NCBI GenBank assembly: GCA_020091685.1
Contig: CM034602.1
Span: forward strand, 2,478,936-2,542,935
Source of the DNA: Lutjanus erythropterus
Taxonomy: Eukaryota > Chordata > Actinopteri > Lutjaniformes > Lutjanidae
DNA length: 64,000 nucleotides
Direction: 5' to 3'
Part shown: positions 1 to 13,100 of the stretch, piece by piece
How the letters are laid out: every line of letters starts with the position of its first letter
Position numbering within the stretch: the stretch's first letter is position 1
Notes under the pieces: generated by a model
Seen by the model: only the letters and a program-made list of their open reading frames with translations
Databases searched by the model: none
What the model was told of the DNA's origin: nothing
Position numbers and translations under genes: made by a program

Positions 1-300
1 AATAAGCCACAGCAGCTAGCCAACGTCAGACACTGGAGCCTTTGGTGTCGAGGGGTAGAAACATCTTTTCTTCTCACTTTACACAAAAAAACAACTGCTG
101 TCACCTCTTCTGTCGCATCCGCCTGTCTCGTTTCATCTGTAGTTTTTTTAATCTTGGACAGACGTCTTCACGAGAATCAGATGAGAAGATGAATATCAGC
201 TTCATTTCTGTGCATCGGGTCTAAGACGTGTTTAGCCTAGCTTAGCACAAAGACTGGAAGTGGATGGAAACTGTTAGCTGGTATTAAAAGAGAAAAAGAG

Positions 301-440
301 GTGGCCTGAAAGCTCAGTTAGTGGAGCATTTGTCCAATGTGCCGGGGATGTGAGTTCAACTCCTGCCTGCAGTCTTTTACTGCATGTTACTTTCCTGTCA
401 TGTCGTCAGCTGTCCTGTCCATGAAAAAGCATAGAAGCCC
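301..440 (+). repeat. tRNA-derived SINE
   Basis: A polymerase III promoter pair typical of a tRNA-derived SINE is visible: a box A-like AGCTCAGTTAGTGG near 311 and a box B-like GAGTTCAACTC near 352. The tRNA-like head is followed by the CTGCATGTTACTTTCCTGTC-type tail common in teleost SINEs. It is not a working tRNA, because the acceptor and anticodon stems do not close. Limits are approximate. Confidence 0.7.
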
Positions 441-1426
441 CAAAACATAAATAAAAGAAATCCAATTCCGAAAATGCATCATGTGCCACGAGTCAGAGGA
501 GTAAGTAGTTAATGACAGCCGTTAAATTCAGAGCTGTGCTGAATGTCTTTTTTTTTTTTTTATTCAAATAGGGTCGATGTGGAAACATAAGGGAAACACC
601 TTACTAGCGACCCCAGGTGCACGGACAAAAATCAAACGGGGTGTGGGGATCCTCCCTCATGAGATGTTTTGAGTGTCTAACATTTAATTTCCTGCATTCT
701 CATTTAATGCACCAATTTCAAAGTCATCTGCTGCACTGAACATAAACGTAAAGGAAATAAAGAGTCAATAAGAGTAAAGCACAGCTGCATCAGATATATC
801 AAAGTTAATAGATAAGATGAGATAAACTTTATTGATCCTGCAAATGGTAAAGTTAGAGCAGCTCAAAAAGTACAGATAAAAAAGATCAAGTTAAATATAG
901 ATATTAGCATTAGTTGTCTGAATCCTGGAATGCTTTACCAAAAACAGTTTGAACATTTTCTCTGAACCTGGGTGCATATTAAGAGAATCTACATAAATAA
1001 AGGCGTCTCATGTTATTTCCACTCAAACTGTAATGAATTTGATGGATTAGGGACTAGCTCGTCAGCTAACAACATACAGTTAGCTTTCAAGTTGTCAGAA
1101 GATGCTGGTCTGTGACAAAATACCTGCAGAGCTGCTGACATTTCAGTCAGTCTCAGCTCTATTTTGTGCTCAGTGCTAATTAGCAAATATTAGCATGAAA
1201 CATGTAAAACCTAATAAATGTTAAACATATTAAGGCCGTCATTGTGGGCATGTTAGCATGCTGATGTTAGCATCTACCTAATGTACTAAAGTAGACCCGC
1301 ACAGAGCTGCTAGCATGGTTGTACACCATTATTGTTGTTTCTTGAGCTAACATACCGGCCACATAATGTTAGCTTTTTAGTCAGGAATCCATTAGAGAGT
1401 AAAATCAGAAAATTTAAAGGTTGTTC

Positions 1427-1994
1427 TTAAAGGGATAGTTCAAATGTTTTGAAGCGGAGTTGTATAAGGGACTTATCCATAGTTAAGTCCGTGAGAATCA
1501 GCAGGAGTAACGGTGCTAAACAATGTCTACAAAAACAAAAAGAAAACGCTGTTATATGAGCCAAATATCAGCTCATTTTTGCTCAACCAGACTCTGTTTG
1601 AAAAATCTGTAATTTTACCTCACAGAACACAGGGGTTGTTGGTGTACAGTTGCATCGATCTGATGGTTTGTTTGCTATTTTTTGACTTTGTTGAATCTGA
1701 TCTTACCTCTTAAAACACTGAAGTCACACAATAACACAAACAAACTAACAGATCGAGAAAACGGTAGGCTGTCAGCTCCTGTATTCTGTGACATAAAATT
1801 GCCAATTTTGCCAGTGGAGTTTGGTTGGTTTGGAAAGAGCAATATTTTACTTATTTAACAGCCGTTTTCTATTGGAAAAGGTTGTCTGATGGCAAAGTAA
1901 AGCGCTGCAAATATTCCATCTACTGTAGGTAATACACTATCAATATATACTTCATACAACCCCACTTTAGACAATGCAAACTATCCCTTTAAAG
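1427..1994. mobile_element. MITE, family A (AAAGGGATAGTT inverted ends)
   Basis: Inverted terminal repeats of about 45 bp bound this 0.57-kb segment. The left end reads TTAAAGGGATAGTT and continues into GCGGAGTTGTAT. The right end, read on the other strand, gives TTTAAAGGGATAGTTTG and then AGTGGGGTTGTATG. No transposase is encoded. A second full copy lies at 28231-28903 and left-end fragments at 40837 and 63571. Confidence 0.7.
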
Positions 1995-2995
1995 CTTAGA
2001 AACTTTAGGTAAACACGACTTAGTCTGTAAGCTAAGCTGAGCTAAACACGTCCTGGACCTGATTCTGTTTTGAATGCAGAGAGATGAAATTGATCTTCTC
2101 CTCTGACCTTTGGTAGAAGACAGAAAACAAATTTCTCATCTGCATGTTTATCATTTATCAATCTAAGAAATCCTCATCAGCATTCAGTTCCCTGTTTTTT
2201 CATTTTAATCTGCTTTGATTAACAATCTGCCTATTGATTAGACATTTTGCTTCCTTCACAGCCGCTTATCTGCATCTTCAGTCAGAGTTGCTTTGTTGCA
2301 TTTTAATGAGCTCAAGACTCCAGAACTCTTACTGGTGCAGGAATAATGTTTCTTTAGCTTATTAATATTCAGGCTCAGTGTGTATAAACAGCTTGGTTGA
2401 AGAGATTTCAGCCTCTTCTTGAGACTGAAGTCTGTCTTTGACACCAGAGTCCTGCTTGCTCATATTTAGGCCACCTCTAAGACTTGATGAATGGTATCAT
2501 TTTTCCAGACAAGCCATGCCACCAAATCTTAATCCTTCTGATTGAGTTTGGCTCCTTAAGATATGTAAACTCGGGGAGAAATCCTCCTGAGGGAACGTCT
2601 CTCTTTTCTTTTTTTTTTTTTAATTAAGAAGACGATGCTCGGCGGCCGGTCGGACCTCCAGTCAGTCCCACTGCGACTCGTGCATGTGCGCCGTGTCGCA
2701 TCCAATTAGGCCAAAGCTAACGAGTCCAGGGGTCTGACTCCTGGGGGATTTGAGGCGGGTGGTGGTTGGTGGTGGTGGGATATTAAAGCCACAGGTCACT
2801 CGGGTTGATGCCTCAGTCATGGTGTTATTGTTGTTATGATGATTCAGTTTGCAGAATCAGACTTTTTAACTGAAGCCAGTTGTTCAGAGAACGCTGCTCA
2901 GTTTAATTTAAATACTTCAGACTTGGTTTCAGAATTTGAGAGCTTAAACTTAACTTATTTAACTAATTAATTTTTTGAATGACACCTCCTCCCCA

Positions 2996-3060
2996 TGATC
3001 CTCCTCTTTCTTCCCCTCCTCCTCCTCCTCTCGTCCTGGCTCATCTTCCTCCTCCTCAGA
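2996..3060. repeat. Pyrimidine-rich (CCT)n tract
   Basis: A strand-asymmetric run made almost only of C and T with repeated CCT units. It lies in the non-coding stretch upstream of the aass SDH exons. Confidence 0.7.
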
Positions 3061-3635
3061 TCCTCATCAGTCACACAGATACCGTTTGATTTAATGTGTT
3101 TTTAAACGCATCACAGCCACTTTGACTTTGTGCACATTGTGTTGTTACAATGAAGATGTACACAGGAAAATATGAGCTCATTTAATAAAAAAACACTAAT
3201 GCTTATGTGTGAAATATAAACCCAACATTTAAGGCGACAGTGAAAGAAAAGCTACAACTGTTACTTAACTTGTGTTTTTACTGGGAACTTTGTGGTTTTT
3301 TCAAGCTTTTAGACAATTTAACGTCAGTATTGCAGCGTAAAACGAATATATATATCAGTGAAAATTGCAAATTTAAATTGTTTTAATATGTTTTTGTGAA
3401 CAACAAAGGGTAAGCAAATTTTTCCCCTGTTGTGCAACTTAACTTCTTAACTAGTCTTGTCTGTTATATTTTTGTGGTGTCTGATTGTTTTAACTGATTA
3501 TCTGATTTGTTTGTTAACTTTTCCTGTTAGTTTCTATTACAAGTAACGTTTGATAGAAGATGAGGTCGTTTCAGTCAAGTGTAAAAGCAGAAGACGAGTT
3601 GAGGAAAAGCACATCGAAGGTCACAGGTTACTTAT

Positions 3636-4100
3636 GTGGCTATGAATCATTTACCTTGTGAAGCGGCTGGATTTTCAAGATCACATGAGAATCCATCTTG
3701 CCAGGCTTCAACTTACCGTGCCAAAAGTGGTGCAGCAAATCAGCGTCCAAGAGGGACTACCAGGGTTCATCTTGAACAAACAGTGGCGTCTCCTGAAGAG
3801 GTTAGCGCAGATACTGTGATAGCATCCGTTATATCAGAACTGGAGAGTATTTCTTCTTTGAAAGAAGAGAAAAAAAACGACACTGAAGGGTTTTTTTCAT
3901 GGAAAATATGTTTTCGCTCTGACCAGCCTCATCAAGAGTTTGATCTGATTGGTTAGCCTGTGTTGGATGTGATACGCAGGCGGTTTGTTCAATCACCTGC
4001 CAAGTGTTTTTGAAAGTGCCTGCCCTTTTCCAAACAGTTTCCAAGGATGACCTCCCAGATGGTTCTGTGGAACAAGCCATCTGGTGCTTCAGGTTAAAAA
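3636..4100 (+). pseudogene. Decayed helicase-like repeat fragment (tentative)
   Basis: A short open frame contains SELESISSLKEE near 3835-3870, and the region to 4100 resembles a dispersed teleost repeat carrying a RecQ-like helicase N-terminal piece. The expected Walker A motif is not intact, and downstream codons need frame changes. No start, splice or length supports a live gene. The call rests on recognition of a short motif and could be wrong. The rest of 1-5494 outside the listed repeats shows no coding exon that I can recognise, and the missing central aass exons are not there. Confidence 0.3.
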
Positions 4101-5494
4101 TGGAAGCCCCGTGACCCATTTTTTTTTTAGTGTGAAAAGTAACCAGAAGAGCTGCGTTCAAAGTTCAACAGTCTGGAAAGTGCTGCGTTGTCAGCTGATC
4201 AATAAAAAAAGTGCGATTATAACAGAGACGGTGTGTGATAAAGGGGTCGAGGTGAATTAAATCAGTGAAGTGTTTGAAGTGCACGGCAGGCTGGAGTCTG
4301 TTAACAGTCAGAGACAGACACATCCACATTTTACGCTTTTATCCAAACATCTGTATCTATGGAAACACATTTCTGCAAATAAGATGAAACAAAAGATCCT
4401 CCAAGTCATTTTAATGAGAAATAGATAAGATAAATAGATTATTATAGATAAGATAATAAGTCATTATTTTCAGAAAGTTTCTTCGAGATATTAACTCAGT
4501 ATTTTAAGATAGGGGAGACCAGGGGCATTTCTAACATATTTTAAAATATTTTCCTTCATAATATGCATCATCTTTTGATATGAGAAACCTATATATGTGC
4601 AGTAATTACTAATATAATTTATATATTTTCACCAATACAGACAAGACTGTAATATTATAATACATGCAAGAAGTCCGAGTGTTACCACCGACCCCTTTTT
4701 GGGGGCAATTGTTAGTGATTCGGGGCAGTTGAAACAATAGGTTATATTATCCCATACAAGCCCCTCTCAAAGTAATCACATTACTGCTGTAGTATCTAAT
4801 AATTACCTAAGTTTGTAGGCTACTATTATAATGAAATTCATTTATAATTCATTGAATCCAGTGAGTTTTCTTTAATAATTTGAGAGATAATTCACTACTT
4901 TGAAAAAAGTGATGCTCTGAAGGACGTAACCAACACTAGACTGGTTCAGGCTTGTCCAGGGACACCATTTCCTTTTCCACTGAGGTAGTGTGCTGGACAC
5001 CACTTTGTTAATAAATGAACTTCACTGAAATTCAACAAGGGACAGAAATACAAATCCCATGTTGTGTATTTCTTTACATTCAAAGCTGTTACATAAAAAA
5101 AAAATTCAAGACAAACTTTAAACTGAATATAGGCTGAATCAAATCCCCAAATAGCGTTTTTTTTTTTTTTCGTTAGCTTTCTGTTGTAAAACCAAATGTG
5201 CAAAGAGTCAAAGTGGCTGTTTTTCTTTTTTCCTTCTGTGTCTCTTATTGTGGGTGACAAGACTGGTTTCCATCCAATAAACTTCTTTAGTATTGTAAAG
5301 AAATTTTAACAGACAGATGAGCAGCTCGTTTAATTAAGGTCATGTGCTTTTTGTGGTGCTTCCACCTTTTAAAAACTTTTGCTGTTTGTCCAGACTTTTG
5401 TCTTTCACAGCCTGTTGGATGGAAACACAGTAACTGAGACCCACTGTGTTTTTTAAGACGTGACTCTTAAGTCAGTGTGTCTGATATTCTTCAG

Positions 5495-7161
5495 AGAAAA
5501 GGCGCAGATCATGAAGAAGGCTGGCATGAAGCGCGTTCTGCTGCTGGGTTCGGGATACGTCTCTGGACCCGTGGTCGAGTATTTGACTCGTGACGAGGGG
5601 ACCCAGATCACCGTGGGTGAGTTTGTCTTACAAGTCATTTAAGTCTTATGGTGTTTGGAATATGTAGCAATATTATCATGGTTTAAAGGTGTGCTATTAA
5701 ATCTGTGGTTCTCTGTCTGTGTTCAGCGTCGGTGCTGCTGAAGCAGGCGGAGGAACTGGCAGCCAAATATCCCAACACCATCCCCATCACGCTGGACGTC
5801 GGCAGCCAGGAAGGACACCTCGACTCTCTGATAAAAGATCATGACCTGGTCATGAGGTAAAGCATGAGTATTTCGTTACAGGCAGAGATACAAAATGTTT
5901 AACGTGTATGGATGGAAAAAGTTATCTCCTTTTTCTTTTCCTGAAGTAGACTTGAAATATTTGAGAGCAAAGTGGTAAATCAAGAATCAAGAAGTTCTGA
6001 AATAACACTGTAACACTAGGATTAGAAATTAAAAAAGTTTTTCTTTTAGAATTTTGACATTTCCATCAACTTTTTTGAATGTGATACATCAAAACGCACG
6101 TAAATTGAAGTGTGGCTGTTGTTTTCTCCTGAGAGCTCTTTCTGTCACTGAGCCTCCCAGTGAGGAAAACTGTTAAATACAAAAAGTTATTCAGTCAGAA
6201 GAAACTGAAATCAAACGACCCGCACAACCGATAAAATTTTGTGTTTGCATGCAAGTTTCAGCTGGCGTGAGTCAAGCAAGCTAAGGAGCGCTCCTGTTTT
6301 CTTTAAGATAATTAATTTATACTGTTTGCTGTCTTAATTCGTCCCTAATTGAACTGTCTAGTGCAGTGCCCATTTAAAATATGTCTACTCAGAACAGGCA
6401 GATTGCCAGGCTCTGATAAACTGCTGCTTGGAGGTTCCTCGAGAACATCCAAACAACTTCACACTCGATGCTGTGCTTCCTTGGGTCCTTCTGAAAGCTG
6501 CATAGCTTCTTGGCAGCTTCTCTAAAAATTGTGATGTGTGTTGCAAAATTCTTGTTCCAGTGTTCTGAGTGCTCCAAATAACTGTTCCGTATGTCACAGC
6601 AACCATGGCTGAATTTAAGGCCAGTCCAGTCGTATACATGTTATATGCAAACATATGTGGACGTGTCAGAGTCAGTTCATCAGGCTCAGCTCTGGGCTCA
6701 GTTTTCATAATCAGGTGCTGTATGCTGATAAATGAATTTGGCGTGTGTCCTGACCTCCCCTCGTCCCTCTGCTGCTCCTCAGCATGCTGCCACACACGTT
6801 TCACCCACTGGTCATCAAACACTGCATCAAGAGGAAGGTAAACATGGTGACGGCCAGCTACCTGAGTCCTGCCATGAAGGAGCTGCAGAGCAGGTGAGCA
6901 GTGACCAGAAAACATCTGGAGGAAAGTGAAAATTAAAACATGTTTTATTCTGGTGATGTGTTTAATGAGAATGTAATTTACATCATCTTACATCTTACAT
7001 CAGCGTGGAGGAGGCAGGCATCACCGTCGTGAACGAGATGGGACTGGACCCGGGTATCGACCACATGCTCGCCATGGAGTGTATCGACCAGGCCAAAGCT
7101 GACGGCTGCACTGTGAGTCAGCAGTACACACTCCCACTGAGAGAGAGAGAGAGAGAGAGAG

Positions 7162-7198
<37 letters not shown>

Positions 7199-10100
7199 TA
7201 ATGATTGTTGGAACACATGCAGGCTTCCTGGCAGATGTATTGATCCATTATACAGACGGACAGTCCACATGTTCACACTGCTGAATTTCACACACGTTTT
7301 AGTCCAGAAACAGACGCCGTCAGACATGAGCTGATGTGGTGTGTCTGTCTTTCTTTTTTTTTTTTTTTTTTTGGCCCAGAAAACCTGAACACAACCTGAA
7401 AAAGACCTGCAACCTGTGATTTAAACCTGTTAATGAAAAGCAGTCAGGACAAATCGTCATAGTCAAAGAAGCTAAACCTGTTTGTGCCAGAATGATAAAT
7501 AAATAAACATGAAGTCAATGAGTGATTCGAGGTTCAATGTTTGTTAGAGGTAAGGAAATAACAGCAGAGACTAATGTTAATTGTTAATTGTAATGTTTGA
7601 TCCTGGTCTGCAACTGAAAAAATGTCTTCAAATGTCTGATTTTTCTAAAACCCAAAGAAATTCACTTTAATATGATAATAAACAAAGAGAAGCTTGACAT
7701 CTCCATATTTGAGAGGCTAAGAACATCATTTTCTGCCATTTCGCGTTAAAAATGCAGTTTCAGTAGCGGTGATGTCTTCACATGACTGATTTGATATGTA
7801 ACACTGTGAGCCTTTTGTTCTGAAAACAACAAAAAATTTGTTTTGGATGCCACCATTACATAGTTTTTCAACCAGAGAAGACAGAAAAGTTGATTTATTT
7901 ATGTATTTTTTTACGCGATGACTCCGTATGTTGGAACAGTTCTTTGAAAATTAAATCAACTTTAAATTAAATTCCTTATAAAAACATTTAGCCTGTTTAT
8001 GTAAAAAAAGAAGCCTCCAGAGATCTCGAGATGAGACTTTAGAAACTTTTGGATATCTACATCAGCTTTTAAAAAACAGTACTGATCGAGCTCTCACTCT
8101 GACAAATTTCTCACGTGGAGACACGACGGTTCAAGTTACATTTGATCAAAAGCTGACAGCATTACATTTTAAAAAATTAAATAGTGTTGAACTGTTGCTG
8201 AACTAAGCGGCACTGAAACTACTTTTAAAACTGACTTACAGGCAGGTTTGTTGTTTACGAATGCTTCAGGGTCTGAGCGCGTTCAGGAGGCAAAACAGCT
8301 TCGATAGCTGGTCAAACGATTAAAGTCAACAGCTGTAATCAATGTACACTTTGCGTGTTTTTTAAATCCTTCTTGATTCAACACCAGACCAGGAGCGAGG
8401 ACGTAATGTTAGCATCAATTAGCCAATTAACTCATAGTAAAAATATTCACTACGCGTCTGACAGAAATTTGACAGCTACTGTAAACATCCTGTACAAGAC
8501 GTGAGACACATGACGGCTTTCCAGGTCTGTGACGGTGACAAAATGGCTCCAGTTACATTAGAAAATAACCCGGACTGCGCCGATTACATCAATAAACGAG
8601 TTCTGACCACATTACCTGAAGATCTGCTCTGTATATCAACACACTTAACCACAAATCTGGAGAGAGAGAGTGAGAGAGGAGCTCAAACAAACCATGTACG
8701 CTATAGGAACTACTTCATCTCTTACAATATCCTCCTCGATCGTGTCTAGAAGGGAACCCTTGATTTGCAAAACTCCTGTGAGATCATAGTTTCAGCCAGA
8801 ATAATCTCTCGTGAGATTTTTTTGCGAGACATGACCGTCCTCCTACCTGCCAGCGGTCCAAGAGAGGGAGACAAAGAGAGAAAAACCCCTTTGCTGTTTT
8901 CAGAATAAGCTTTTTGAAAGTGACGTCACTAAAAGGGTCTGAAAAGTTGTTAAATCTGTTGGCAACACCGGTTGTGTTATGTGGAAAAGTGTGCTTTCTG
9001 CCCCTGGTTGTGCGCACGTCTCTGTGATGATGATGTATTGAAACCCATCTATAAAACAGGTGACTGTCAGACCTTTTAATATGATGTGATTAATGTTGTT
9101 TAGGTGGAGTCCTACAGCTCGTTCTGCGGAGGCCTTCCTGCTCCCGAATATTCTGACAATCCTCTCCGCTACAAGTTCAGCTGGAGTCCGTACGGCGTCC
9201 TGCAGAACACCATCAACCCCGCCCTCTTCCTCAAAGACAACCAGGTACGGAGGCCTCAGAGGACCAGAAATTATTAATATGCAAAATGTTCTTTCTGTAA
9301 ATTTGTTCCCAGAATTGCAGTACTTTATAAATCGGGAGGAGAAACTGAATCTGCGTGTGTGTGTGATTTTTAACCAGTTGGTGAGCATCCCGGCTGGCGG
9401 GTCTCTGATGGACTTGGCCACTCCAATGGACTTCCTTCCTGGTTTCAGCATGGAGGGATTTCCGAACCGCGACAGCACCAAGTACGCTGAGCCTTACGGC
9501 ATCGAGACGGCACACACGCTGATCAGAGGAACACTGCGCTTCAAGGTACCACACACACAGAAACACACACAAAATATTGACTGATTGTTACAGACCATTT
9601 AATTGTGTGAAGTTTCAGCTTAATTATTGTTATCTACTTCTCTGCAGCAACCCGTCAAGTTTTTTAGTTTAGTCTCAGTTAATTGTTTTGTCTTCAAAAT
9701 GAAGGTCGTGAGAAATTCTCATCACAGTTTCCCACAGCCCAAGATGATTCCCTAAAATGTCTTCATTTGTCCAAAACTCCTGTATAGTCAGTTTACAATG
9801 ATATGAAATGGTGAAAAGCAGCAAATCCTCATAATTGACTGGTTATGCAACAGTCTCAGTTGACCCTTCGCTAAGACCCTCCTGCAACCAGCAGCTGTTG
9901 TAGTAGCTGCAACTGCTCTAGCTGAGTGACACTCAGTGGCTCGTGAGTTTGGACAGCCGTGTCTTTTTTTTTGTTGTCTTTCAAAAGACTTGTTGTTTTT
10001 TACCTCCAGTAGCAGTGGTTATACTACATAGACTTTATTAAGTCACCCACATATATTTTCTGCCCCACTTTGGCGTTTTTTTTAACTTTTTTTTATCCTT

Positions 10101-13100
10101 CTGATAAAGTGAAACCATCTGTGATTAATTAAGGAATTCATTAAGTTCGCTCTGTGTCTTTATCACACGAACTCTGCAGAGAAACACAGTCTCCTTAATG
10201 GTGGTCTATTTGTGCAGTTGTTGTGTAAAAGCTTGTAATTGCATCTGGTTGGTTCTGATGTCAGTCAGTATCATGTTTGTTTTGATCATTTTAATTGACT
10301 CCATCATTGACAACAAATCAGCATGACGTTCACTTGACATGCAAACTGTCACACCACACTCACCCAGTACAGACGGTGTGCATGTGAACGTGGCTCTAAG
10401 CTGAGGATTTACAGTGAAGATTTAGGCTAAAAACACGGTGTAAATTTTAAGTCTTTTAAGTCAAACTTGGTGTGTCAGGGCTTTAAGAGCCTTGGATTAC
10501 ACCAGACGAGCAGTATGGAGGCCTTTTATGTATTTATTCTGTTGAAGACTGGTCACCATTGTTTAGGAGATTCTGCAACGCTTTTTTCCTGTGAAACTTT
10601 TGTGGACTAAAAAACTAAACCCAACCTTCAATTGACACAAGGTTGAGTAGATACTGACTGAATTTTCATTTTTGGGCGAACTATCCCTTTAAGACGGGGG
10701 GTGTCACTCCGACAGCAGTGAGGCTGGGGAAAGACACAAATCATCAGTGTAAATGTGTGTCCTTGTAAATTCAAAGTCCAAATAAAAAAGTAATAACAGT
10801 AAAATATTAGATTTTCTGTCTTTGAGAAGTTTGTAAAATTCAAACAAATGCTCCGTGGAAACAATGCATATTTTCCTGCCTGAAAATATTTCTCCCAGTA
10901 TCTTTTTCTTTTTTATCGAATGTGTTTATTATGACTCTGTTTCACTCTTGCTCTCCCTCACAGGGCTTCACCAAGGCCATGAGCACGTTTATCAAACTGG
11001 GCCTGATCAACAGCGACGCCTGTCCCATCCTGCACCACAGTTCATCTCCTGTTTCCTGGGTGAGAACCTCCGCCGAGGATCCATTCACTGTCAAAAAAAA
11101 CCCCAGAAGGGATGATGAAAACATCCAAATGTTTGAAATGCCTCCTGCCTCTGTCTGCAGTCTGTTTTGCAGCTCTCCCACTTGAAGCATGTGACTGTGG
11201 AAGTGGGTTTTGCTGAAGAGTCTATTACTGTCAATAGCTCACCAAGGCTGCAGTGAGCCAAGGCTCTCTGACACTGATGAGAGTTTACAGCCAATCAGCT
11301 TTGTCCTCTTTTATCTTGCTGAGACCAAAGAGAAACGCAGAGCTGCATGTTCAGAATGTGTTTATCATAATTCAAAGCATGATTAGTGATTTTCTATCCT
11401 TCCACTTGTCTTTTTTCTGTCTGGAAATGAGATGTAACGAGAAACAGATAAATGCCCTCGAGCCTCCTCAAAGGTTAACCCCGCCGCTTCTGAAAGTGTC
11501 TCGTCTCAGTCTGTTAAGAGAGACAGACAAGGAGCTACAGATGAGCTAGGAGACAGACTGCAAGCTAAAGAGGAAGCCAGGAGGAAGTCTAGGAGCTTTA
11601 GAGGAGCTAATATGAAGCTAAAGAGGAGATAGGAAACAGACTAGAATCTAAAGATGAGGTAGGAGGCAGACCAGGGGCTAAAGAGGAGCTAGGAGACACA
11701 CTAGGAGCTAAACAAGAGCGAGAGGACAGACTAGCAGCTACGGAGGAGGTGAAGTGGAGCTTAGAGACATACTGGAACTGGTTTCGGAGACATTTTAGGA
11801 AATAAAGAAACAATATGTGAAAGTGTTTGAACGTGACAGTCTTAGGACCTATAAAGAGAAACTGATCTGTGTTCTCTCCTCTCTGCAGAAAGAGCTCCTC
11901 TGTAAGCAGATGGGATTGTCCTCCTCTGTCTCCCATGATGCCTTTGAAAAAGCCGTATACGAACGCATCGGAAAGGACGACACTCAAATGGACAACCTGA
12001 GATGGTGAGAGACTACAAGACCGTTCACTGAAAACCGTTTCTCTGTGAACCTCTGTGTGCTGACTCTGAACCACAGCCCTCTACGATCTAAAGTGGAGCT
12101 TCAGTGTCCTCGTGAAAACCATGGACATATTTGGAAAGTCATGAATGTTAACTGCCCTCCAAAGAAAACAGGAATTACAGGGGTTACATTGGGGGGAAAA
12201 AAGGGGTTTTCAGTGTGTCCTAAGTCCCAAGATTACGTCCTCAAAAGTTTACTTATTAGAGAATTTTGACTTTTTTCTTAAAAAAATCACTCAAACCGAT
12301 GAATCAATTGTCAAAATAATGGGTTATGTCTATCGGTACAAAGGTAAATCATAAAAAAATCAATGCAGCAGTAGCATATTGATGCATCTCATTAGGATGC
12401 GCATATGTTTCATATTTGGCATCAAGGAACTACTGCTGTAACTTTCCTCTGTTTCTTCTCTCCCCCTGCCTCTGCCTGCACCGCTCTCGCTGGACACCTG
12501 CTGTCTCACTCACACAAAACAAGCGCTCCACCCTCCCTTTCCTGTCTCTCCTCTTCATGTCCTCAAAACAAACAGTGAAAGATTTAATGTAGCACCAACT
12601 AATGTTCATAACGCGCAAGTGTTTGGCTTTTATAAGAAAGATAAGAAACACAACGTGTCTGACAGCAGAGTACAGAGCCACGAGTTGACCCACAGAGACA
12701 TCATGTCACTGTGAGAGCAGGTAACACGCAGCATCACTGTTCCTCCACACCCCACTTCCTCTACACGGTCAAATTCAATCCAAACCACAGCACTCTTCAT
12801 ATGAAACAGAGCAGCTGATCATCTTACTGCAAAAATGACTTTTAAAGAGTTTGAAAGTTTGTTCACAGATTCTCATTTAGGCTGCAGGATCTCATTTACA
12901 CGAGACTCATAAGATGTTCACACCACTGTAATGTCTCCTTCTCTCTATCTCTGCTCTTAATGGATTTAGTAAAACTATCAAGATTTCTTCCTGCAACTTA
13001 TAGCGCCCTACACATGTAGCATTAATAGCATCAGCAGAAGGTACTCTGATACTGAGAGTACAGTAAGTTAACAAAACACCAACACAACAGTATGTCAGTG

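Noticed and set aside
301-375. A functional tRNA gene
   Set aside because: Box A and box B are present but the cloverleaf does not close and a SINE tail follows.
7005-7334. Open frames through the GA/GT microsatellite
   Set aside because: Only the first part (7004-7112) is an aass exon. The rest is translated microsatellite.
11607-12074. A 155-residue - strand frame
   Set aside because: It is antisense to an aass exon and to a purine-rich minisatellite, and its serine-rich repeats reflect the tandem array.
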